From Acetobacterium bakii (GTDB lineage Bacteria > Bacillota > Clostridia > Eubacteriales > Eubacteriaceae), in the NCBI RefSeq assembly GCF_001263355.1, contig NZ_LGYO01000033.1, forward strand, positions 1 to 64,000: 64,000 nt of DNA, read 5' to 3'. The position numbers were made by a program, and so were the translations under genes. Shown here piece after piece: positions 27,401-35,647 of this stretch. A model generated the notes under the pieces. The model was not told where the DNA came from. It searched no databases and saw only the letters and a list, made by a program, of their open reading frames with translations. Every line of letters starts with the position of its first letter. The first letter of the stretch is position 1.

Positions 27401-30400
27401 TGCTTGAGAAGGATGATTTTGCAAATAAGTCTGCAATTCAGGCGGCATTGACTGAAGGCATTAAGCGTGCACAAGACGATGTGCAGGCAAATGAATATAT
27501 GAAAGCATTGTTTTCCTATACTCCAAATTTGAGTCTTGAAGATAATACATGTACTGTGACATATCCGGACCAGTTGACAGAGATTCAAAAAAATCTTTTA
27601 AGTGGATTGTATGCAGATTTGGTAATCAAAATCGATACGCCTTTGTCGGATGGTGAAGTTTTGGAATTAACGGTAGCCGGTGCTACAAAACAAGTATCCA
27701 ATAAAGACTTCGCAGGAAAAGAAATTTTGCTATCTAAACTGCTAGGCCGTAAATTAGTTGATTGTGATCTGGTTCAAAATCAGAATTCGACAATTATTAT
27801 TACCGTCAAAGATATCAGTACAAAAATCGAACGATATGTTACGGTCTGTCCCTGCACAAGCAAAAATGGTGAGGAGTATTTTAAGAATTTTACAAATGCA
27901 TATGCACTCAAGTTACTACCTTTCTGGTTGGATGCCTATTCTAATATGATCACTGTTGATTACCAGAATTCCGAATTCTTATTCAATTATGCGGGTAATC
28001 TGACAGAAGTACAAAAACAGGGCTTAGCCGGTTATTATACAGATACGGTTATTCACATTAATCGTGCGTTGGAAGCAGACGAATCCATCACCATTTCTGG
28101 ACTGGGAAAAGAGATGTCCTTGACCAGCAGTACGGTTATGGAGAATGCAGAGAAAACGGAGATCCGCTTATCTAAATTGATGAATGTTGTTTTGGGTCCC
28201 GACAACCTGGCAGCGAACCAACAGGGTGATCAAAAGATCAGTTTGAAAGATATCAAATTAAATTCAACTAATTATATATGGGCCGAGGCTATTTTGGCTA
28301 AGGGAAATGCAGAAATAATCGATACAGGGAAAGCAAATGGTACGTCCCTATATCCAACATGGATGGAAGACTATATGAATACGGTTTCTGTATCTGCTGA
28401 TGATTCAAAAATAATTGTTTCTTATGATGGCAATCTTTCAGAATCTGATAAAACGGGCTTAAAAGGGTATCAGGCAGATGTGTTGCTTTATCTTACCCGT
28501 GATCTGGAAGAGAATGAGACCATTACAGTATCGGCATTGGGAAAAACAACGATACTCACTAAAGAGAAGATGAATAATCAAACTCAGATTAAACTATCTG
28601 AACTGATGGGCATCACCCAAGAGGCGGCATCAAAATTCGGTGATGATCAAATTATTTGCTCGCCAGAGGGTTTAAATCGCAACATTGGTGTCTATGCAAA
28701 TCCGATTCTGGTTAAAAATGATGATGAATGTGTTTATCTTCATAATGGAATTAGTTTATCACTTTATCAGCCGAGTTTTAAAGCTTATGAGGATAGCATC
28801 GAATTGCGTACCGAAGGTAACAAGTTTTTAGTGAATTACTCAGGTATCTTGTCTCCTGGGGATCAGGAAAAACTGAATGACTATTATTCGGATGCTGAGA
28901 TTTATCTGGACAGAGCCCTTGAGGAGAATGAAACGGTGACGGTTAATGCTTTTGGTCAAGACGTTATTATTACGAACATTACAACAGCTGAAGATGTTGA
29001 CAAGAGATGCTACCGTCTATCAAAACTGTTGGGTATTGAATTGGGTGAGACAAACCTGGCGGTGAACCAGGAGGGATCGTTTGCGATCGCAATTGAAGAT
29101 AATACCCTTGAAAAACAACTGAATGTATCTGCCAGGGCCATTCTTGTGAAAAATAGTGATATTGAATATCTGGATAAGTATACCGGGATGTCAATCAATC
29201 CAAAGGGTTTTGATGCCTATGATGATTCGGTGGAGATCCTTACGAATAGCAGTGAAGGCTTTTCAATTACCCATAAGGGTGGATTATCACCGGATGATAT
29301 CTCGAACCTGGCTGGACTTTATGGGGATACCGAGATTTCTCTTGATCGATCACTGGAGACCGGTGAATCGATTAAAGTGAGTGCTTATGGAAAGGAAGCG
29401 GTCATTACGAAAAGTACTTTTACAGTGTCTGCAGGTAATAGAATAGGGCTCACGGAATTGTTGGGTATTTCTCCCGATAACGCCCCACTGGCAACAAACC
29501 AGACGGCAAATGTTCAAATAAGTTTCACAGAAAAAAATCTGGAATCGCCAATTGGTGTTGCGGCCTGGAAGGGACTTTTAAAAGGTGACGGAACATGGGT
29601 ATATCGTGATAATAACGGAATTGGTTTTTCCTTGTATCCATTATTTATGGAAGCATACCAAAATAATCTCACCTTAACAACAGGTGAGAATAAAATCTCT
29701 GTTACGTATGCGGAGCAATTGAGTAATGAAGTGAAAGCAGCTTTAGAAGGGTACTATTCGGATGCAATGATTTATCTGAGTCGGCCGTTGGTTGCCGGAG
29801 AAGAAGTGATGATTAATGCTTTTGGGAATAATTTGACAGTGGACAGCAGTTTGGTAACAGAGTCAGATGGTACTCAAATCAGATTATCCCAGTTACTGGG
29901 ACTAACCCTGGGTAATGACCAACTGGCCGCCAATCAAAGCGGCGGGTTTGACCTCACCGTCATGGACAATAGTTTGAAATCAGATCTGACGATATCTGCC
30001 GATGCCATTCTAGTGAAAGGCGGCGAGATTCAATTCATTAATAAAGGGGTAGGGCTACGCCTTACATCTCATATTTTTGAAAATGCAATTGCTGCTTACC
30101 GCGATGCACTGACAGTGTCGGTGAATGATAATGCATTTAATGTAGTCTATGCTGGCAATTTAAGTGAGGAAACCAAGATTGGTTTGAATGGTTTTTATTC
30201 GGATGCAATGATTTATCTGAGTCGACCGTTGGTTGCCGGCGAAGAAATATTGATTAATGCTTTTGGGAATAATGTGACGGTGAACAGCAGTATGTTATCA
30301 GAGCCGGATGGCACCCAAATCAGATTATCCCAGTTACTGGGACTAACTCTGGGTAATGACCAGCTGGCTGCCAATCAAAGCGGTGGATTTGACATCATGG

Positions 30401-31245
30401 TAACGGATAAAAGCCTGAAAACGGATATAACGATAACGTCAGATGCCATTCTGGTGAAAGTCGACGAGATGTGGTATCTTGATAAAATGGAAGCAATACA
30501 AGTCAAATCCCAGGCTTTTGAGAAAGCTGTTGCGGCTTACACTGAAGCGTTTAAGGTGAGGGCGGAAGTTAATACGTTTTATGTGTCTTATGCCGGCAAT
30601 TTAAGTGAGGAAGCAAAGGCTGGCTTGAATGGTTATCATTCAGACGCGTGGATTTGTTTATCGCGGCCTATGGAAGAAAATGAAGAAGTGACTGTGAATG
30701 CATTTGGAGATTCGATTGAAGTGAACAGGAGCTCATTTACAGATGAAATGGGGCAATATATTAATTTGTCAGACCTGTTGGGTTCAGAACTGGGGGAAGA
30801 TCAGCTGGCGGCAAATCAGACGGGAACATTTGAGATTAAAGTGACGGATAAAAGCCTGAAAACGGAAATGATTGTTACTGCTTATGCCTGCCTCAGAAAA
30901 GGTGATGACAGGCAGGTGCTTGAAAGTCGACATGCATATATTGTCATTGGCGGTCCGATCGCGTTGCAATCAATTAGTATCACCACAGAGAATGATGTTG
31001 ATACTGTTGCAAAAGGAAGTGCACTTCAGCTAATTGCTCTGGCAGATCCAATAAATGCTGCGGATCAAAGTATCGTTTGGAAGGTGGAATCGGAAAACAG
31101 TGAAGTAGACATTGAGGAATTGGCTGCAATTGAACCATCATCGGGTTTATTGACAGCAAAAGGAGCAGGGAAAGTGATTGTAACAGCAGTAAATGAGTTG
31201 ACGGGTATTAGTGGGTCTAAAACCATTGAGATTACAGAAGAATAG
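24466..31245 (+). CDS. Giant secreted ChW-repeat surface protein with eight internal repeats
   Basis: 2259 residues, GTG start after AAAGGGA. A signal peptide covers about 1-34 (cleavage after GVFA). Three ChW (clostridial hydrophobic-W) repeats lie at about 48-192 (YRGHIQNQGN, YEVHVQNEGW, YRGHVQNMGN), followed by a right-handed beta-helix-like region at 215-390, a Pro-rich linker at 399-425, and a chitobiase-C-like beta domain with YYTLDGSNPTSD at 430-515. Three degenerate repeats of about 135 residues cover 520-930. Eight repeats of about 145 residues cover roughly 1015-2158, each with a Y-x-D-x-x-I-x-L-x-R-x-L motif. A Big_2-like domain ends the protein. No LPXTG, SLH or C-terminal membrane anchor is visible. 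Adhesion or cell-wall binding is inferred; the function is unknown. Confidence 0.88.
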   Translation: MIKIMEKKFKSKIITGMLFMIMILSIFFSTGVFAANELADKTATAEIGVAYRGHIQNQGNMPKPEGNLVMGPEALGTRGQSLRTEGFWIALTGNVPEEANIVYEVHVQNEGWMTPVKNGNFAGTTGKSQRVESIKIRLENLPDYDVYYRGHVQNMGNIPQVDGDWGWVKNGEELGTTGSSLRLEELQVKIVKKATPTTIYNKAGIFGPETGVEIVEDNVSINTPDVTLQNLHIKGNLTIGEGVGEGDVTLNNITVDGDTFIRGGGKNSIHINGGDYNKITILQTSSGQVRIVATNAAGLEVVVSEDAKGEDIILEGAFENVKIDAPDVKISTQGETTIKDMVVAENAKGSEITLDKKTTVNNIELNTGVDMKGEGTIEKANVNSDDVTFEQAPKEEVVAPEVTVPPVVTPPAPPKPSPTPIAIPTVASIEIQTNPSQTTSIDNSGSVIVNLTTTTSDTEIYYTLDGSNPTSDSIRYTVSFNITASKREGETISVKAIGIKAGYHNADVKEKQIIFNAAVVKNVSYDKLTAIVDGGGKEAQLTDGKFSLSVEKHVSISQITIEASDFVTVESGAQLMLTSHGYTSYFGALELVNPTEINGKMYSKILKIAAYHESILDDYLFSIPQNSVQGIDGSKPLLDFELSVTPFNGPTPKDLSVTLNDGTKIESDGKSGILFLERYCTIKNALVEMDQEVVLNENPVVRLKLDNVEFDYGKIEYADASHTKLLITPLSDEIAMVDKLGYFAFSVPENAITDLDGNSLSGIHGNYLDLFLVEVTDSIHPYIKSISAKVEGKTIEAVQNSDGIFGIDVLENSKTSQIRVQMNEPVSVDEELKILIPGTNTSYGTIEVDQNDRSAVIIKPSSEAIGTAGKVGLITFDIPADLVKDIVDNSSSNILGPSSIAFRGGGLGNEKTRFNLNVIGSDTPTPSDPSAEDLIVAEFNNANNNVAILELVMKNALKLNLTGFEKLDYMGKSIVSQSLLEKDDFANKSAIQAALTEGIKRAQDDVQANEYMKALFSYTPNLSLEDNTCTVTYPDQLTEIQKNLLSGLYADLVIKIDTPLSDGEVLELTVAGATKQVSNKDFAGKEILLSKLLGRKLVDCDLVQNQNSTIIITVKDISTKIERYVTVCPCTSKNGEEYFKNFTNAYALKLLPFWLDAYSNMITVDYQNSEFLFNYAGNLTEVQKQGLAGYYTDTVIHINRALEADESITISGLGKEMSLTSSTVMENAEKTEIRLSKLMNVVLGPDNLAANQQGDQKISLKDIKLNSTNYIWAEAILAKGNAEIIDTGKANGTSLYPTWMEDYMNTVSVSADDSKIIVSYDGNLSESDKTGLKGYQADVLLYLTRDLEENETITVSALGKTTILTKEKMNNQTQIKLSELMGITQEAASKFGDDQIICSPEGLNRNIGVYANPILVKNDDECVYLHNGISLSLYQPSFKAYEDSIELRTEGNKFLVNYSGILSPGDQEKLNDYYSDAEIYLDRALEENETVTVNAFGQDVIITNITTAEDVDKRCYRLSKLLGIELGETNLAVNQEGSFAIAIEDNTLEKQLNVSARAILVKNSDIEYLDKYTGMSINPKGFDAYDDSVEILTNSSEGFSITHKGGLSPDDISNLAGLYGDTEISLDRSLETGESIKVSAYGKEAVITKSTFTVSAGNRIGLTELLGISPDNAPLATNQTANVQISFTEKNLESPIGVAAWKGLLKGDGTWVYRDNNGIGFSLYPLFMEAYQNNLTLTTGENKISVTYAEQLSNEVKAALEGYYSDAMIYLSRPLVAGEEVMINAFGNNLTVDSSLVTESDGTQIRLSQLLGLTLGNDQLAANQSGGFDLTVMDNSLKSDLTISADAILVKGGEIQFINKGVGLRLTSHIFENAIAAYRDALTVSVNDNAFNVVYAGNLSEETKIGLNGFYSDAMIYLSRPLVAGEEILINAFGNNVTVNSSMLSEPDGTQIRLSQLLGLTLGNDQLAANQSGGFDIMVTDKSLKTDITITSDAILVKVDEMWYLDKMEAIQVKSQAFEKAVAAYTEAFKVRAEVNTFYVSYAGNLSEEAKAGLNGYHSDAWICLSRPMEENEEVTVNAFGDSIEVNRSSFTDEMGQYINLSDLLGSELGEDQLAANQTGTFEIKVTDKSLKTEMIVTAYACLRKGDDRQVLESRHAYIVIGGPIALQSISITTENDVDTVAKGSALQLIALADPINAADQSIVWKVESENSEVDIEELAAIEPSSGLLTAKGAGKVIVTAVNELTGISGSKTIEITEE
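27500..30940 (+). repeat. Eight tandem ~440-bp coding repeats within the surface protein
   Basis: The motif G-Y-Y-S-D-A-x-I-Y-L-x-R-x-L recurs at about 27610, 28030, 28465, 28880, 29317, 29750, 30190 and 30631, a period of 420-445 nt. Repeats six and seven are nearly identical at the DNA level (29755 onward against 30196 onward, offset 441 nt = 147 codons), while the first is the most divergent. This points to recent expansion by unequal recombination near the 3' end. Confidence 0.85.
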
Positions 31246-31320
31246 GAAAAAACAGTAGTCAATGGCAAAAGAAACCAGATCCAGATTGGATGTTCACTAC
31301 ATTTAGGCTTAGTAAAAGAA

Positions 31321-31375
31321 AAAAACAGCCAGTATTGGTCGGGGATCAAAGATCCGGCTAAGCTGGCTGTTTTTG
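31321..31375 (+). terminator. Terminator of the surface protein gene
   Basis: Long imperfect stem: AAAACAGCCAG pairs with CTGGCTGTTTT and GGATC with GATCC around the loop AAA, followed by TTTTTG. Confidence 0.85.
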
Positions 31376-31646
31376 TTTCGATATTACATGAATAAATTTG
31401 CTCTTGTACTAGTTTTTATTTATTTTTGTGGAATATTGAAAGCACTTAAGTGATTATAAGGCAAAAAAATATATTGAACAGAAAGAATTATTAATATATA
31501 ATCAAAAAAAGATCAAGTATGGCATAGAATAATGACATCAAAAGAAGAGTCGAAATTTTAAATTTGGTTTTATAAACGAAGAAATTGCAACGATTTGGGA
31601 TACTTTTACAGATTGGAGCACATTAAAATTATGATCGGAGTACAGC
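31376..31646. other. AT-rich intergenic region upstream of the HTH gene pair
   Basis: About 270 nt (400 counting the terminator) with no supported gene. A short frame without a start codon (ending TGA at about 31634) can be read but has no recognisable homology. No consensus promoter is clear; several AT-rich -10-like sequences are present. Confidence 0.35.
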
Positions 31647-33116
31647 ATGTCATTATTGAGTAAAAAAATAGAAGAACTCATTTCTGAAAGTGGTGAAACC
31701 GTACAATCTTTAGCTGAAATGGGAAATTTGAGTCGGTCAACTTTGCAGCGGGTAAAATCAGGGGAACGCTTACCCTCTAAAAATTTTTTCAAAAATATGT
31801 GTAAGGTCTTACGCCTTTCGGTAACACAGGAGGAAGACCTGAAAGTACTGCTGGAGATGGCGACTGTCGGGGAACGGGTTTATTTTAATCGTAGGAAAAT
31901 TATTGAATTAATTGAAACAATTTCTGAATTAACGGAATATAAAATCCCCTTTTCAAAAGAATTAAGTTTGAAAGAGGGGAGGCATCATGTTGATACAATT
32001 TCGGAAAAGCCAGAGATTTTTAACGGCGAAAGTGAAGTGTTCAAAATCATTCAAAACAGTATTGATAAGGAATTGTTTTTTTCGGAAACACCCCAATTAA
32101 AAATGGCAATTCCTTATGATTATCTGCAGATTTATCAATATATTTTTCAGCAAATGTTGGGAAATCACAAGAGTTTGGTATTGCAGGATGTACTTAATTT
32201 ATCAAAAGAATATGATGCGACTATTGGGGATAAAGGTCTGAGTATTCTTAAATACTTGATTGCATTATCCTTGCTGGATAACGTAGAGTACCAATCGAAT
32301 TATTATTATCAATCAAAGGACTTGAACTATGAACAAAGTGCTCTGTTTCCTTATTTCATCCTGACATCTGACCGTGTCATCACCATTTCAAGAGATTTCA
32401 AGAGTGCTGTTTTATATCATAATCCTGAGTTCTTAATGCTTTACAAAGACGGTTACAGAATGATCATGGAGAATACCGAGTCATTCATCGATGAAAGCAG
32501 TGATCTTTTCAAAATTTATTCATTGGATAATAGTTTTAAATCAAAGCAGGTAATAGAACCATTGCCCTGTTTCGCTTATTATTTTACAAATGAATTGATT
32601 GAACAAAAAATCAACAAAGACTTTTTGTATTACCAGGAACTGCTTGAAGCGGCGAAAAAATTTTATAAAAACTTCCAGTGTGAAAATTTTTCAATGATCA
32701 ATATTTTCTCACTGAAAAATCTCAGGCAATTTATGTTTGATGGTAGTATCTGTTTTCCTGACGAGGTCAGCATACCGTTCACACCAGCTGAGCGATTGAT
32801 GCTGGTTAAACAATTGAGAGAAGATCTCAGTACCAATAAGCGGAAAGCTTACGCATTGAATGACGAAAAAATATTTCTAAATTCTTCCATCGAATTTGTG
32901 AATGAATACACAGCAATCCGATTGATACTCCATTATAAAAACGATGAAAAATTGGTTTTCAAAACCATTGTGTTACAGGAAGAGTCTATTATTAATGCAT
33001 TTGATGATTTTATGGACAGCCTTCCAGGCAGTGAGTATGTTTTGGCAGAGGAGACAACCCTTGCCGAAATTGATAAAATAATCAGTGAATGCGAAAACCG
33101 TTTATCAAGAGTTTAA
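31647..33116 (+). CDS. HTH protein of an unrecognised family, paralog 1
   Basis: 489 residues, ATG start after GGAG. Residues about 5-65 form an XRE-like helix-turn-helix (SLAEMGNLSRSTLQRVKSGE). The remaining 420 residues match no family I know. A segment around residues 235-275 (ILTSDRVITISRDFKSA) is shared with the next gene, which has the same overall layout, so both belong to one family. The C-terminal part contains a beta-rich stretch (YTAIRLILHYKNDEKLVFK). No membrane segment is seen. It lies in an accessory region after the giant surface protein gene, so a regulatory link with it is possible but not shown. Confidence 0.75.
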   Translation: MSLLSKKIEELISESGETVQSLAEMGNLSRSTLQRVKSGERLPSKNFFKNMCKVLRLSVTQEEDLKVLLEMATVGERVYFNRRKIIELIETISELTEYKIPFSKELSLKEGRHHVDTISEKPEIFNGESEVFKIIQNSIDKELFFSETPQLKMAIPYDYLQIYQYIFQQMLGNHKSLVLQDVLNLSKEYDATIGDKGLSILKYLIALSLLDNVEYQSNYYYQSKDLNYEQSALFPYFILTSDRVITISRDFKSAVLYHNPEFLMLYKDGYRMIMENTESFIDESSDLFKIYSLDNSFKSKQVIEPLPCFAYYFTNELIEQKINKDFLYYQELLEAAKKFYKNFQCENFSMINIFSLKNLRQFMFDGSICFPDEVSIPFTPAERLMLVKQLREDLSTNKRKAYALNDEKIFLNSSIEFVNEYTAIRLILHYKNDEKLVFKTIVLQEESIINAFDDFMDSLPGSEYVLAEETTLAEIDKIISECENRLSRV

Positions 33117-33128
33117 GGGGTGGTAAGA

Positions 33129-34433
33129 ATGGGACAGGAATTGGGCAAAGTGGTTAAAGTTATCATTCAGGAGAAAAAAATTTCATTTATTCAATTGGCA
33201 AAAGAGCTTGACATTGACCGTACAACGCTTCAACATTTTTTTACCGGAAAAAGAGAGATACAATTAAAAACCTTTCAAAGAATGATGATGGTGCTTAATC
33301 TTACAAAAGAAAAAAGAAATATACTGTATGCGCTTTATGAAAAAGAATGCACGGATAAAGATTTAATTAAGAACACCACCGACATTTTTTCGTTATATAA
33401 GTCATTAGACAATCATAGTAATTTGAATAAAAAAAATACAGCTGAGACAGAGTATTGCATGAAAAATAAAGTTTGTTATGAAAAAATTCAAATTGTAAAA
33501 GGTCAAGTGAATATCGAAGCGTTGATTCGAAGCTGTTTCAGTGAAGAAATGAGTCTTCAGGAAAGAGCACATATTATTATGTCAATCAATTTCAGACATT
33601 TTTTTTTATATGAATCCATTATTAGAATCGCAAGGGAACAACCTAAATGCGGAAAAATTGAAAATATTATTCCGCTTGTGAATAAGAAGCGATTGGGAAA
33701 TAACCTGGATATTCTTAAAATGATTCTCCCGTTGAAGTGTCTGGATAATGTTGTATATGAGCCCTATTTCTTTTATACAGGAACAAAGATTTATGATGAC
33801 ATCAGTATTATTGTTCCGAATTATTTTATTACAACAAAACAGGTGATTACCATAGACCGTGATTTTGAAAGTGCCATTATATCAGACAATCCACAAATAA
33901 TTAAATACTATCGGGATAAAGCCCGATCCATTATAAAACGCTGTGAACGGTTGGTCGAAAAGAATATCAGTTCTGAAACAAAAAAAAACCTGCCGATTCT
34001 TGAAGTAATACATGAAGAGGGCGAGTCAATAAAATTTTATGCTTCGGATCAAAGGCATCAACAGCTAAAAGAATCCTTTGAGCCTCACCTAAAAAGTGGA
34101 ACAAAAAAAGTGGCTGCGCAAAAAAATGAAAATGTAGAAGAACGGCCACAACATTATTTTTTGAGAGATATTTTTATCAGTTCCATAGAAAGGGTAAGCA
34201 TCCGATATTTAGTTAAAGACAAACGCATTGAATTTATAATTATTGATGAAGACAATCAAACAATGACATTATCCGTGACTGAGCTTGGTATTGTGACAGT
34301 ATTCAAAGAGGTTTTTCATTATTTGCGTCATAGTTTTTATGTGTACGCAGAGGCTGAATTGAATCGCGACTTCAAAAGTATGGAAAATACCAAGCTCAAA
34401 GAGAACCGTGAATCTGTTCGTTATAATGAATAA
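33129..34433 (+). CDS. HTH protein of an unrecognised family, paralog 2
   Basis: 434 residues from ATG 33129, after AAGGGGTGG (33115-33123), 12 nt downstream of paralog 1. The N-terminal XRE-like HTH (LAKELDIDRTTLQHFFTGKR) and the shared segment YFITTKQVITIDRDFESA align with paralog 1, as does the C-terminal beta region (VSIRYLVKDKRIEFIII). Overall identity appears low, so the duplication is old. The tail ends in charged residues. It may heterodimerise with paralog 1, or act as an antagonistic pair; both are speculation. Confidence 0.75.
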   Translation: MGQELGKVVKVIIQEKKISFIQLAKELDIDRTTLQHFFTGKREIQLKTFQRMMMVLNLTKEKRNILYALYEKECTDKDLIKNTTDIFSLYKSLDNHSNLNKKNTAETEYCMKNKVCYEKIQIVKGQVNIEALIRSCFSEEMSLQERAHIIMSINFRHFFLYESIIRIAREQPKCGKIENIIPLVNKKRLGNNLDILKMILPLKCLDNVVYEPYFFYTGTKIYDDISIIVPNYFITTKQVITIDRDFESAIISDNPQIIKYYRDKARSIIKRCERLVEKNISSETKKNLPILEVIHEEGESIKFYASDQRHQQLKESFEPHLKSGTKKVAAQKNENVEERPQHYFLRDIFISSIERVSIRYLVKDKRIEFIIIDEDNQTMTLSVTELGIVTVFKEVFHYLRHSFYVYAEAELNRDFKSMENTKLKENRESVRYNE

Positions 34434-34482
34434 AACAAACAAAGCAGCCACCACATAATTTGTGATGGCTAGCTTGTTTGTT
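34434..34482. terminator. Bidirectional terminator between convergent genes
   Basis: Imperfect stem: AACAAACAA and CAGCCA on the left pair with TGGCT and TTGTTTGTT on the right. On the minus strand it is followed by TTTTATT. It lies between the plus-strand HTH pair and the minus-strand DUF3169 gene. Confidence 0.65.
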
Positions 34483-34492
34483 AATGTAAAAA

Positions 34493-35236
34493 TCATTTGG
34501 CATTTTCCAACTGCCCCCGCTGATATTTAATAGCATTAAACGTATAGATCAGGGTCTGGGTGATCCAGAGAACGGTAATCACTAAATAGGGATAGATGCC
34601 AATGTTGATGATAATGGAAATCAGCAGTGAAACCACCATGGCTCCGCTGTACATATAATTCATAAGCTGGTAGGTCTTATAAGAAGCTTTATAAATTACG
34701 TATTTTTCCGCTTCATCACAGCTTTCAATCCAAACCTTGTCGAAATTGAAATCCAAAGGGTTTCCTTTTTTTTCGGGATATAGCAGCTTCGTTAATTTTA
34801 TGCTTTTAGTGGTCAGCACAAGGGTAAAAGCAATGTTGGCTATAAAAATAATCAGGGGCCATACGTTAAATTCTTCCGTGAAGTTTGAAATGGAAATACC
34901 AAAGAAGAAAAAGCTCAAAATCATATCCACCGAAATAAATGGCAGTAAAAAGTTAAGCTGACGGTCAAGGCCGTCAAGGTATTCCTCGTCATCTTCTTTA
35001 ATATCAGACAGTTTCTTTTTTACATTAAAATAGATGATAAGAATAATCAGTGCAAAAATGCCAAGAACAACGGCTTGTATAATCAAATTGTATTTAAGTA
35101 TAAATGACTCAAGGTTTATAAAGAAGCCGGTAATGACCTCCTCACCCATGACAAGACTGCCTCCGAGTATCCCTCCGAAAATACCTGAAATGATCATGAT
35201 CACAAAAAATTTGAGAGTAATATTTAATTTTTTCAT
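34493..35236 (-). CDS. DUF3169-like membrane protein
   Basis: 247 residues with about six membrane segments: near residues 8-30, 48-72, 95-115, 123-143, 195-215 and 218-238. The layout and its pairing with a small XRE regulator match the DUF3169 family, which recurs in Firmicutes next to Cro/CI-like genes. Function unknown. Its start overlaps the end of the regulator gene by four bases (ATGA), so the two are co-expressed and the regulator probably controls both. Confidence 0.75.
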   Translation of the reverse strand: MKKLNITLKFFVIMIISGIFGGILGGSLVMGEEVITGFFINLESFILKYNLIIQAVVLGIFALIILIIYFNVKKKLSDIKEDDEEYLDGLDRQLNFLLPFISVDMILSFFFFGISISNFTEEFNVWPLIIFIANIAFTLVLTTKSIKLTKLLYPEKKGNPLDFNFDKVWIESCDEAEKYVIYKASYKTYQLMNYMYSGAMVVSLLISIIINIGIYPYLVITVLWITQTLIYTFNAIKYQRGQLENAK

Positions 35237-35451
35237 TGTAGCTCCTCCTTATCTTCTTCATATAAAAACAATGACTCGACGGTTGTATCAAAAACTCGGG
35301 CAATCTTCAAGGCTAGAACAACCGATGGCGAATAATCTCCCCGTTCAATGAGACTGATGGTTTGCCGGGAAGCTCCGACCAGCTTTCCCAAATCCGATTG
35401 ATTCAGATTTTTTCGGGCACGGTATTCCTTTAAACGATTTTCAAGTGCCAT
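35233..35451 (-). CDS. Small XRE-family transcriptional regulator
   Basis: 72 residues, essentially one helix-turn-helix domain (NQSDLGKLVGASRQTISLIE) plus a short acidic tail. It resembles YozG/Cro-type regulators that accompany small membrane proteins. The start is supported by AGGAGG upstream on the minus strand. The promoter carries several TTGTCA half-sites, suggesting autoregulation. Confidence 0.88.
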   Translation of the reverse strand: MALENRLKEYRARKNLNQSDLGKLVGASRQTISLIERGDYSPSVVLALKIARVFDTTVESLFLYEEDKEELQ

Positions 35452-35488
35452 GATTTAATCCTCCGCATTTCATTTGTGAAAATGATCC

Positions 35489-35549
35489 TTGTCAATATGA
35501 CAATTATATTTGTCAAGAACAGTATAACGCTGACAACAATCATTGTCAA
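35489..35549 (-). promoter_or_regulatory. Promoter and TTGTCA operator array of the XRE/DUF3169 operon
   Basis: On the minus strand: -35 TTGACA (complement of 35544-35549), a 17-nt spacer, and -10 TATACT (complement of 35521-35526). Five TTGTCA/TGACAA half-sites lie at 35489-35494, 35498-35503, 35509-35514, 35531-35536 and 35543-35548. Some overlap the -35 and others lie downstream of the -10, as expected for a repressor array. Confidence 0.75.
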
Positions 35550-35583
35550 GAATTAATAAAAAATAATTAATCAAGATATTCAA

Positions 35584-35612
35584 TGTTCACAGGTCCGGTC
35601 TTTTGGTATAAT
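35584..35612 (+). promoter_or_regulatory. Promoter for polA
   Basis: Perfect -10 TATAAT at 35607-35612 and a weaker -35 TGTTCA at 35584-35589 with a 17-nt spacer, 35 nt before the polA start. Confidence 0.6.
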
Positions 35613-35647
35613 ATTAAGAAAAGATTACAGACCAAGAAGGGGAATAA

